The notes under the pieces: model-generated | What the model saw: the letters and a program-made list of their open reading frames with translations, nothing else | What the model was told of the DNA's origin: nothing | Database searches by the model: none | Made by a program: the position numbers and the translations under genes | Part shown: piece by piece, positions 16,584-23,526 of the stretch | Layout of the letters: every line of letters starts with the position of its first letter | How positions within the stretch are numbered: position 1 is the first letter of the stretch | From: an uncultured Lachnospiraceae bacterium | Lineage (GTDB): Bacteria > Bacillota > Clostridia > Lachnospirales > Lachnospiraceae | Direction of reading: 5' to 3' | DNA length: 36,248 nucleotides | Assembly (NCBI GenBank): GCA_910587495.1 | Contig: CAJUMT010000003.1 | Coordinates: 8,626 to 44,873 of the forward strand

Positions 16584-17368
16584 TCTTTCTTTTTCCCCAC
16601 AGGGGCTGCGTAAACGACGCATATATAGTCTTTTTCGGCGGAAGGTCCGGGCGCGAATCCGAGAAGTTCGTCGATTCTGTCCTGGTCATAAGCGCCGATG
16701 GCACAGGTGCCGCAGCCGACGGCCTCGCAGGCAAGGTACAGATTTTCACATACATGCCCTGCGTCAATTAAGATATATTTTTCGGCTTTCAGGCCGTATC
16801 GCCATTCCATTCGGTAGGGAATGCTGGCCCAGACAAAGAGAACCGGAGCTGAAGCCGCGAAACGCTGGCCGCATAAAGCCTCCGTAAGCTCGTCGTCAAA
16901 ATCTTCTCTGTCCTCCCAAAATTCTAATGCATGACTTTCAGGGAGGTAATGGTAGACAGCCTTTTTTAGTCCTTCCACCTGATTGACGAACAGATATGTC
17001 TCAAAAGTATGTCTTGAACCCGCAGAGGGGACATTTCGAAAAGTGACCGGATTCTTATGTCCCGCGAAATGGCGCACGCCCTGGCTGGTCCACAGTAAAA
17101 ATGACAGTTCTAACAGAGTCAGCGGTTCTTCTGTGTAGGAGCGTCTGCTTTTGCGTTCCCTGATCAGTTCTATAAGGTTTCCTGAGAGCGACAAATTTTC
17201 ATAGTCTGTGGGCAATGGGATTGTTTTCGCTTCTTTTTGTTCCAGAAGGCAGGGAATGGAAGGGAGTTTTTGCTGTTGATCCGTATCCTCAGCTTTTGCG
17301 TCTTTTCCGTTATAGCCTTTTAAAAGCTCCCGATTTTTCATAATTTCATATTTGGTTTTATCATTCAT
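16580..17368 (-). CDS. SagB/ThcOx-type nitroreductase-family oxidoreductase
   Basis: This flavin-dependent protein of the nitroreductase superfamily is closest to the SagB-type dehydrogenase group. It shows IRERKSRRSYTEEPLTLLELSFLLW, the RNVPSAGSRHTFETYL region and a C-terminal AEKYILIDAGHVCENLYLACEAVGCG segment. I chose the ATG at 17368 (262 aa) because CAGGAG lies 9 bp upstream; an earlier ATG at 17395 lacks a site. SagB enzymes oxidise azolines in some RiPP clusters, but no YcaO or precursor gene is here, so the role is open. It is the second gene of a minus-strand pair. Confidence 0.85.
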   Translation of the reverse strand: MNDKTKYEIMKNRELLKGYNGKDAKAEDTDQQQKLPSIPCLLEQKEAKTIPLPTDYENLSLSGNLIELIRERKSRRSYTEEPLTLLELSFLLWTSQGVRHFAGHKNPVTFRNVPSAGSRHTFETYLFVNQVEGLKKAVYHYLPESHALEFWEDREDFDDELTEALCGQRFAASAPVLFVWASIPYRMEWRYGLKAEKYILIDAGHVCENLYLACEAVGCGTCAIGAYDQDRIDELLGFAPGPSAEKDYICVVYAAPVGKKKD

Positions 17369-17403
17369 GATTGTAAACTCCTGTGGGCGATTCATGGGAT
17401 TAT

Positions 17404-18099
17404 TTATTTACAGGCGTCAGTCAACGCCTGAAACAGTCTTTGCTGGGAAGGCGTATTGAAAACCATATACTCCGGGTGCCACTGAACGGCCAGGCAGAAA
17501 GGATAATCCTCTAACTGCAGTGCCTCCACAAAACCGTCGGGACTGTCTGCAGCGATCCACAGGCCTTTTCCCGGGTCATCTACCGCCTGATGGTGTAGAC
17601 TGTTTACCGCGGCGGTATCACTGTTCAGCAAATAGGATATAAGGCTGTCAGGATCAAGTTCTATTGGATGGGTAGCCGTGGTTCGATGGGAAGGGTCTAA
17701 GTGCGGGTATTCCTGTTGCGGTTTGATATCCTGGATCAGCGTGCCGCCTAAGAGTATATTAAGAAGCTGCATGCCCCGACCGATACAAAGCAAGGGTTTC
17801 TGCAGCTTTAGTCCGGCGCCGAGAAGGGATAGTTCAAAGTTGTCTCTTTTTACTTGAGGTTCTTTAGATTCGGGCAGACGTTCCTGATTATACAGTCCGG
17901 GCCACAGATCCGGTCCGCCGGGAAAGAGAAGGCCGTCGCACTGCATAAAAGCTCTATTATCATCCAGTGTTTCGGCGGACGGCATCAAAAACTGCACAGT
18001 CGCGCCGGATTTCCTAAGGCAGCGAATATATGGATAATACATATAACGGCTGAACAGATCTTTTCCCGGCATGGGAATACCGATCGTTGGATAAAGCAT
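17404..18099 (-). CDS. Class I glutamine amidotransferase-like (peptidase C26) with displaced nucleophile
   Basis: This 231-aa protein belongs to the gamma-glutamyl-GABA hydrolase/PuuD-like family. FPGGPDLWP and the C-terminal QWHPEY (His208, Glu210) fit the family. The nucleophile elbow, normally GICRG in this family, reads CIGRG here: Cys is at 105 and Gly at 107 where Cys is expected. The enzyme is therefore possibly inactive or altered. A good AGGGGA precedes the ATG. It lies upstream of the SagB-type gene, 35 bp away, on one transcript. Its substrate is not known. Confidence 0.82.
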   Translation of the reverse strand: MLYPTIGIPMPGKDLFSRYMYYPYIRCLRKSGATVQFLMPSAETLDDNRAFMQCDGLLFPGGPDLWPGLYNQERLPESKEPQVKRDNFELSLLGAGLKLQKPLLCIGRGMQLLNILLGGTLIQDIKPQQEYPHLDPSHRTTATHPIELDPDSLISYLLNSDTAAVNSLHHQAVDDPGKGLWIAADSPDGFVEALQLEDYPFCLAVQWHPEYMVFNTPSQQRLFQALTDACK

Positions 18100-18144
18100 A
18101 GTTTCGTCCCCTGTTGTTCTGACAAAGTCTGTCGGTTTAAAGGT

Positions 18145-18173
18145 ATTTTAACATTCTTAAGGTTCAGAGTCAA
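18145..18173 (-). promoter_or_regulatory. Sigma-A promoter of the amidotransferase-like/SagB pair
   Basis: On the minus strand TTGACT (18173-18168), a 17-bp spacer and TAAAAT (18150-18145) lie about 45 bp before the start codon. The promoter is bracketed by GGTATTT (18142-18148) and AAATACC (18172-18178), an inverted repeat overlapping both hexamers. Confidence 0.65.
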
Positions 18174-18234
18174 ATACCACCGGGAATCGATGGACAAATG
18201 CGGCTGCTTGGCGAGTTGCCCGCGGAAATAACCA

Positions 18235-18264
18235 TTGCTTTTTTTTCATGGTCAGTATTATAAT
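18235..18264 (+). promoter_or_regulatory. Sigma-A promoter of the rimO operon
   Basis: TTGCTT (18235-18240), an 18-bp spacer and a consensus TATAAT (18259-18264) lie about 95 bp before rimO. The -35 match is moderate. Confidence 0.55.
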
Positions 18265-18356
18265 AATCTTATATGCATGAATATATTATAAGAGCAGCTG
18301 TGTTCCTGCATGTAATGAGAACACAGCAAAATTGCAAGTAGGAGACACCTTTATTT

Positions 18357-19697
18357 ATGATGAAAATATTTTTTGCGTCCCTGGGTTGCGACAAAAATCT
18401 GGTGGATTCGGAGGTTATGCTGGGGATTCTGTCAAAAAAGGGATACGGGTTTACGGATGATGAAGCGGAGGCGGACATTATTGTGATTAATACATGCTGC
18501 TTTATCGGAGACGCCAAAGAAGAAAGTGTGCATACAATTCTGGAGATGGCAGAGTATAAGAAAGAGGGAAACTGTAAAGCGCTGATTGTGACTGGCTGTC
18601 TGGCTGAGCGCTATCGGCAGGAGATCACGGAAGAGATTACAGAAGTAGACGCCGTATTAGGAACCACTGCTTATGATCAAATTGCCGAAGCCATTGAAGA
18701 TGCGCTTGGAAAGAAAAGTACATTAAAATGCGGAGACACGGACAGGCTTGTGCTGACAGACGCCAAAAGGATTCTGACCACAGGAGGCCATTATGCGCAT
18801 CTTAAAATAGCAGAAGGGTGTGATAAGCACTGCACTTACTGTATTATACCCAGATTAAGAGGCGCGTACAGAAGTTTTCCGTTAGAACAGCTGGTACAGG
18901 AAGCTAAGGATTTGGCATCTATGGGAGTGAAAGAGCTGATCCTGGTAGCCCAGGAGACGACTCTTTACGGAAAAGACCTCTATGGTGAAAAAAGCCTTCA
19001 CAGATTATTAAAAGAGCTGTGCCGGATACCCGGTATCCGATGGATCAGGATACAGTATTGTTATCCGGAAGAGATTTATGATGAACTGATCCGTACCATA
19101 GCGGAAGAACCAAAGATTTGTCATTATGTGGATCTTCCTGTTCAGCATGCGTCTGATCGGGTTTTAAAACGGATGGGACGAAAGACAACACAGCAGGATC
19201 TTAAAGAGATCATAGAAAAACTGCGCGCACGGATTCCGGATATATGTCTTCGGACTACACTGATCAGCGGTTTTCCGGGGGAGACAAAAGAAGACCACCA
19301 AGAACTGCTTCAATTTGTGGACGAGATGGAATTCGACAGGCTGGGTGTGTTCGCATACTCCCAGGAAGAGGATACGCCTGCCGCCTGGATGGAAGATCAG
19401 ATTCCCGAAGAAATCAAAGAAGAACGCCGGGATGAGATTATGGAGCTTCAGCAGGAGATTTCTTTTGAGAAAGCAGAAGAGATGATAGGAAAAGAACTCT
19501 GGTGTATGGTAGAAGGCAAAGTGGCCGATGAGGATGCTTATGTGGCGCGTACTTATAAGGATGCGCCCGACATAGACGGATATATTTTTATTCAGACACG
19601 GGCGGAACTTTTGTCCGGCGATTTTGTAAAAGTGCATGTGACCGGAGCTGACGAATATGATTTGATAGGAGAGATTACCGATGAATTTACCGAATAG
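18357..19697 (+). CDS. rimO: Ribosomal protein S12 methylthiotransferase RimO
   Basis: RimO is a radical-SAM enzyme that adds a methylthio group to Asp of ribosomal protein S12. Its 446 aa contain an N-terminal UPF0004 domain with three Cys cluster ligands (LGCDKN, NTCCF, TGCLAERY), the radical SAM motif CDKHCTYC and a C-terminal TRAM domain. The start ASLGCDKNLVDSEVM is characteristic of RimO rather than MiaB. Tandem ATGs at 18357 and 18360 follow GGAGA (18341-18345). Its 3' end overlaps pgsA by 17 bp, an order widely kept in clostridia. Confidence 0.96.
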   Translation: MMKIFFASLGCDKNLVDSEVMLGILSKKGYGFTDDEAEADIIVINTCCFIGDAKEESVHTILEMAEYKKEGNCKALIVTGCLAERYRQEITEEITEVDAVLGTTAYDQIAEAIEDALGKKSTLKCGDTDRLVLTDAKRILTTGGHYAHLKIAEGCDKHCTYCIIPRLRGAYRSFPLEQLVQEAKDLASMGVKELILVAQETTLYGKDLYGEKSLHRLLKELCRIPGIRWIRIQYCYPEEIYDELIRTIAEEPKICHYVDLPVQHASDRVLKRMGRKTTQQDLKEIIEKLRARIPDICLRTTLISGFPGETKEDHQELLQFVDEMEFDRLGVFAYSQEEDTPAAWMEDQIPEEIKEERRDEIMELQQEISFEKAEEMIGKELWCMVEGKVADEDAYVARTYKDAPDIDGYIFIQTRAELLSGDFVKVHVTGADEYDLIGEITDEFTE

Positions 19698-20223
19698 ACT
19701 GACGGTGCTTCGTGTACTGATGATTCCTTTTTTTGTGTTGTTTACATTGACAGATCTTGTTCCCGGTTACAGCAAGTATATCGCTGTCGCCCTGTTTGTC
19801 GCTGCAAGCCTGACGGATTTTCTGGACGGAAGGATTGCAAGAAAATATAATCTGGTGACGAATTTTGGAAAATTTATGGACCCTCTGGCGGACAAGTTGT
19901 TAGTCTGTGCCGCTTTAATCTGTCTGGTATCTCTTAAGATGCTGGATGCCTGGATCGTGATCGTGATCATCAGCCGGGAATTTATTATCAGCGGTTTCCG
20001 TCTGGTGGCGTCGGATAACGGCGTGGTGATCGCCGCCAGTTATTGGGGAAAATTTAAGACCACGTTTCAGATGCTGATGATTATTGTGCTTTTGTTGGAT
20101 TTTGGAGGTGTTTTCGACCTGGTCGGGCAGATCCTGATCTGGGCAGCTTTGATACTGACGGTGGTTTCACTGGTGGATTATCTGATAAAAAATAAACATG
20201 TGATTCTGGAAGGGGAGATCTGA
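19681..20223 (+). CDS. pgsA: CDP-diacylglycerol-glycerol-3-phosphate 3-phosphatidyltransferase
   Basis: This is the membrane enzyme that makes phosphatidylglycerol phosphate from CDP-diacylglycerol and glycerol 3-phosphate. The CDP-alcohol phosphatidyltransferase signature DGxxARxxxxxxxxGxxxDxxxD is complete: DGRIAR, then GKFMDPLADK. Several transmembrane helices fill the 180 residues. It starts within the end of rimO and is followed 2 bp later by the cinA-like gene, so translational coupling is likely. Confidence 0.95.
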   Translation: MNLPNRLTVLRVLMIPFFVLFTLTDLVPGYSKYIAVALFVAASLTDFLDGRIARKYNLVTNFGKFMDPLADKLLVCAALICLVSLKMLDAWIVIVIISREFIISGFRLVASDNGVVIAASYWGKFKTTFQMLMIIVLLLDFGGVFDLVGQILIWAALILTVVSLVDYLIKNKHVILEGEI

Positions 20224-20225
20224 AT

Positions 20226-20954
20226 ATGGAAAATTATACGAAGACAGTGAAAATTTGCGGGATGGATGTAAGCGAGGTGCGTCAGAGGATTCATGATCTG
20301 CTGGCAGTGCAGGACGGGCCTTCCCTTACTTTTTCTGCCAGTCCCGGAGAGGTGGATATAGAGGTCTCTTTTCAGTCCGAACAGGAAACGGAGGCAAAGG
20401 AAAAAGTAAAAGAAGTGGTCAGGGAATTAAAAGTGCGTTTTGGCAGCAGCATTTTTACGACCAAACCAAAGGTGACCTTGGCAGAGACAATTGTCGATCT
20501 TTTAAAAGAACAGGAGATGACAGTCACTACGGTGGAATCTTGTACAGGCGGTCTTTTAAGCGCCCGTCTGACCGACGTAGCAGGTGTATCGGAAGTATTT
20601 AAACAGGGGTTTATCACCTACTCCAATAAAGCAAAGCGTAAGTTTGTGGGAGTGAAGAAGATGACTTTAAAAAAATATACGGCAGTCAGCGAGCAGGCGG
20701 CCTGGGAGATGGCCAGAGGCGGCGCAGCCTTTACAGGGGCGGACGCTTGTATCAGTGTGACTGGTTATGCGGGACCGGACGGCGGAGAGGACGGACAGCC
20801 AGTGGGATTGGTTTATATTGGATGCAATATAAAAGGGAAGATCGAGGTGGAAGAGTTTCATTTCAGCGGAGACAGACGTACCATACGGGAACTTGCCGCT
20901 ACCCATGCGCTGACTTTTCTTCGTAAATGTATACTGGAAAATTATCAGATATAG
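20226..20954 (+). CDS. Short CinA: nicotinamide-nucleotide amidase domain
   Basis: This protein has 242 aa. Residues from about 80 match the CinA C-terminal domain, which in PncC deamidates nicotinamide mononucleotide: TVESCTGGLLSARLTDVAGVS, FKQGFITYSNKAK and SVTGYAGPDGG. The first 75 residues resemble the middle (KH-like) part of full-length CinA. The N-terminal MoaB/Mog-like domain of full CinA is absent. It occupies the normal cinA position after pgsA, so it looks like a shortened cinA. recA, often next, is not here. Confidence 0.88.
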   Translation: MENYTKTVKICGMDVSEVRQRIHDLLAVQDGPSLTFSASPGEVDIEVSFQSEQETEAKEKVKEVVRELKVRFGSSIFTTKPKVTLAETIVDLLKEQEMTVTTVESCTGGLLSARLTDVAGVSEVFKQGFITYSNKAKRKFVGVKKMTLKKYTAVSEQAAWEMARGGAAFTGADACISVTGYAGPDGGEDGQPVGLVYIGCNIKGKIEVEEFHFSGDRRTIRELAATHALTFLRKCILENYQI

Positions 20955-20985
20955 GCTGCAGAATGATCTGTAAGAGGTGTTTGGC

Positions 20986-21474
20986 ATGAGATACCATAAT
21001 ATAACGAAAGAAGATATGTTAAACGGAGGCGGCCTTCGGGTAGTGCTGTGGCTGGCAGGGTGCTCCCATCACTGCAAAAACTGTCAGAACCCTGTCACCT
21101 GGGACCCGGAGGACGGACTTGTTTTTGACGAAGCCGCGAAGCAGGAGATTTTCTGTGAACTGGAAAAGGATTATATAAGCGGCATAACATTCAGCGGCGG
21201 AGATCCTCTGTATCCGGACAGCAGAGAGGAGCTTACCCGGTTGATTCGTGTGATTAAGGAGGATTATCCAAAGAAAACCATCTGGTTGTACACAGGCTTT
21301 CTCTGGGAAGATATTTGCCGCCTGGAACTGATTCCTTATCTGGACGTATTGGTGGACGGCAGGTTTGTGGAGGAATTAAAAGACAATAACCTTCCATGGA
21401 AAGGAAGCTCTAATCAAAGAGTGATTGATGTGCAGATGACGCTTTCTCTTGGAAAGGTAGTTTTGTATGCATAA
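20986..21474 (+). CDS. nrdG: Anaerobic ribonucleotide reductase activating protein NrdG
   Basis: NrdG is the radical-SAM activase that installs the glycyl radical on NrdD. Its 162 aa carry the CxxxCxxC cluster as CSHHCKNC, then FSGGDPLYP. I chose the ATG at 20986 because AGAGGTG lies about 6 bp upstream; a GTG at 20977 overlaps that site. The partner nrdD is not in the window, so the pair is split or lies elsewhere. It supports an anaerobic lifestyle. Confidence 0.92.
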   Translation: MRYHNITKEDMLNGGGLRVVLWLAGCSHHCKNCQNPVTWDPEDGLVFDEAAKQEIFCELEKDYISGITFSGGDPLYPDSREELTRLIRVIKEDYPKKTIWLYTGFLWEDICRLELIPYLDVLVDGRFVEELKDNNLPWKGSSNQRVIDVQMTLSLGKVVLYA

Positions 21475-21496
21475 TAAAAACAAAAGAGGATAAAGT

Positions 21497-21931
21497 ATGG
21501 AGACAATTAAAGTAAAATATTTTTCGGAAGAGGTTGAGAGGCTTTCATTGATCGGAGGCAAATCAGATTGGGTGGATCTGCGTGCTTCTGAGGAAGTGAT
21601 ATTAAAAAAAGGAGAATTTGCTTTGATTCCATTAGGTGTAGCGCTTGAACTTCCTAAAGGGTATGAGGCGCTGGTGATTCCAAGAAGCAGTACTTTTAAA
21701 AATTATGGCGTTCTTCAGACGAACAGTTGCGGTTTGATAGATGAGAGCTATTGTGGGAATAATGACCAATGGTATTTCCCGGCGCTTGCCATAAGGGATA
21801 CAGTCATTCATGTGAATGATCGTATCTGCCAGTTCCGGATCTTAAAACATCAGCCGGAACTTTCTTTTGTGGAAGTGCAGGAATTGACAGGTAAAGACAG
21901 AGGGGGATTTGGAAGTACCGGAAGGCGCTGA
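21497..21931 (+). CDS. dut: dUTP diphosphatase
   Basis: This enzyme hydrolyses dUTP to dUMP and keeps uracil out of DNA. The trimeric dUTPase motifs are visible in 144 aa: motif 2 [12 protein letters not shown], motif 3 [14 protein letters not shown], motif 4 INDRICQF-like (VNDRICQF) and the C-terminal Gly-rich motif 5 DRGGFGSTG. An AGAGG site precedes the ATG. It follows nrdG closely, grouping two nucleotide-metabolism genes. Confidence 0.93.
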   Translation: METIKVKYFSEEVERLSLIGGKSDWVDLRASEEVILKKGEFALIPLGVALELPKGYEALVIPRSSTFKNYGVLQTNSCGLIDESYCGNNDQWYFPALAIRDTVIHVNDRICQFRILKHQPELSFVEVQELTGKDRGGFGSTGRR

Positions 21932-21950
21932 AAAGTTGGAGGAATAGAAC

Positions 21951-23495
21951 ATGGCGTGTACAATGTTTGCGGCAATTGATGTGGGAAGTTATGAAGTAAA
22001 CTTAAAGATCTATGAACTTTCCATAAGAAAAGGAATCCGTGTGGTGAATCATGTAAGACACCGCATGGAGCTTGGAAAAGAGACTTATGTGACAGGTAAG
22101 ATCGGCACACAGATGGTAGATGAGCTATGTCGAGTGTTTATGGATTTTCAGAGGATTATGAAAGAGTTCGGCGTAGAAGACTATCGGGCCTGCGCCACCA
22201 GCGCTGTTAGAGAGACAAAGAACAGGATAGTTCTTTTAGACCGGATTTATTTAAGAACGGGTATCCGCCTGGAGACGTTAAGCAACTCCGAGCAGAGGTT
22301 TTTAGGATATAAAGCTATTGCTTTTAACGCGGAACGTTTTCAGGAGATCATAGAGAAAGGGACGGCGATTGTGGATGTGGGCGGCGGCAGTATCCAGATA
22401 TCTTTATTTGATAAAGATAATATGGTAACGACCCAGAATATCCGTCTGGGAACTTTGCGCCTCCGGGAACGTCTGACCGATGTGGCGGAACGCACTATCC
22501 GTTATGCAGGCGTGATTGAGGAACTTTTGAACAATGAGATGCGCACCTACAAAAAGCTTTATTTAAAAGACCGTAAGATCCGTTATTTGTTGTTGGTGGG
22601 AAGTTATATTCAGTATATCAACCGCTATATCCATAAGGACAGCGACGCATTTCAGATTACAAAAGAAGAGTTTATTACTTTTTATGACGAATTTATACAG
22701 AAAGGTCAGCTGGTGATGGCCTCGGAACTGGGAATTTCCAATGAAAATATTTCTCTGATGCTGCCCACTATGGTTATCTATAAACGTCTTCTGGAAGAGA
22801 CCGGAGCGGAGAATGTGGTCATTCTCGGTATGGACTTAGGCGATGGCCTGGCCTATGATTTCGCGGAGCGAAAAAAACTTTTACGCCCCAGGCATAATTT
22901 TGAAAATGATATAGTAGAGGCGGCCAGAAATATCGCAAGGCGGTATCATACCAACCGCAGCCATACCCAGATGATGGAAAAGGCCGCTTTGACTCTTTTT
23001 GATAAGACAAAATCCGTCCATGGCCTTGGAAAGAGAGAACGGCTCCTTTTGCAGATATCCGTGCTTTTACATGACTGCGGAAAATATATCAATATGGCCC
23101 AGTCCTCCGAATGTTCCTATAATATTATCATGGCCACAGAGATCATCGGCTTGTCCCATATGGAGCGGGAAATTGTGGCGAATATTGTCCGTTTCAACAG
23201 CGGTGATGTGATGGATTTTGAAGAACTGGCGTCAGGGTCTTTGCTGGAGCGGGCAGAATATATGACGATTATGAAGCTGACGGCGATTCTTCGCCTTGCC
23301 AATGCCCTTGACAGAAGCCATAAGCAGAAGATCAAAGACATCCGGGTCACTGTTAAGGATGACCATACCATGCAGATTCTGGCGGATACGGCGGAAGACC
23401 TGACTTTAGAGCAGGTGCTTTTTCAGGAAAAATCGGAACTCTTTGAAGAGGTATACAGCATCCGCCCCATACTGAAAGCCAGAAAATCAGAATAA
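21951..23495 (+). CDS. ppx: Exopolyphosphatase, Ppx/GppA family with HD domain
   Basis: This 514-aa protein removes phosphate from polyphosphate chains and/or converts pppGpp. The actin-like Ppx/GppA fold shows AAIDVGSYEVNLKIY at the start and VDVGGGSIQISLF near residue 140. The C-terminal half has an HD-type domain with LLHDCGKYIN near residue 370. GGAGG precedes the ATG. It lies directly upstream of ppk1, which makes polyphosphate, so polyphosphate is the more likely substrate. Confidence 0.92.
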   Translation: MACTMFAAIDVGSYEVNLKIYELSIRKGIRVVNHVRHRMELGKETYVTGKIGTQMVDELCRVFMDFQRIMKEFGVEDYRACATSAVRETKNRIVLLDRIYLRTGIRLETLSNSEQRFLGYKAIAFNAERFQEIIEKGTAIVDVGGGSIQISLFDKDNMVTTQNIRLGTLRLRERLTDVAERTIRYAGVIEELLNNEMRTYKKLYLKDRKIRYLLLVGSYIQYINRYIHKDSDAFQITKEEFITFYDEFIQKGQLVMASELGISNENISLMLPTMVIYKRLLEETGAENVVILGMDLGDGLAYDFAERKKLLRPRHNFENDIVEAARNIARRYHTNRSHTQMMEKAALTLFDKTKSVHGLGKRERLLLQISVLLHDCGKYINMAQSSECSYNIIMATEIIGLSHMEREIVANIVRFNSGDVMDFEELASGSLLERAEYMTIMKLTAILRLANALDRSHKQKIKDIRVTVKDDHTMQILADTAEDLTLEQVLFQEKSELFEEVYSIRPILKARKSE

Positions 23496-23524
23496 AACAG
23501 CATCTGCGGTACTCTAATAGGAGG
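23494..23524 (+). promoter_or_regulatory. Leader motif and Shine-Dalgarno deciding the ppk1 start
   Basis: The short gap begins AAAACAGCATCTGCGG, continues TACTCTAATAGGAGG and ends 2 nt before the ATG at 23527. AGGAGG (23519-23524) is too close to that ATG but 8 nt from the TTG at 23533. The same pattern (ACAG, then CGG-ACT, then AATAGGAGG) occurs before other genes here. Confidence 0.5.
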
Positions 23525-23526
23525 AC

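Noticed and set aside
16580-18099. RiPP/thiazole biosynthesis cluster suggested by the SagB-type enzyme
   Set aside because: No YcaO cyclodehydratase, precursor peptide, protease or exporter is found nearby.
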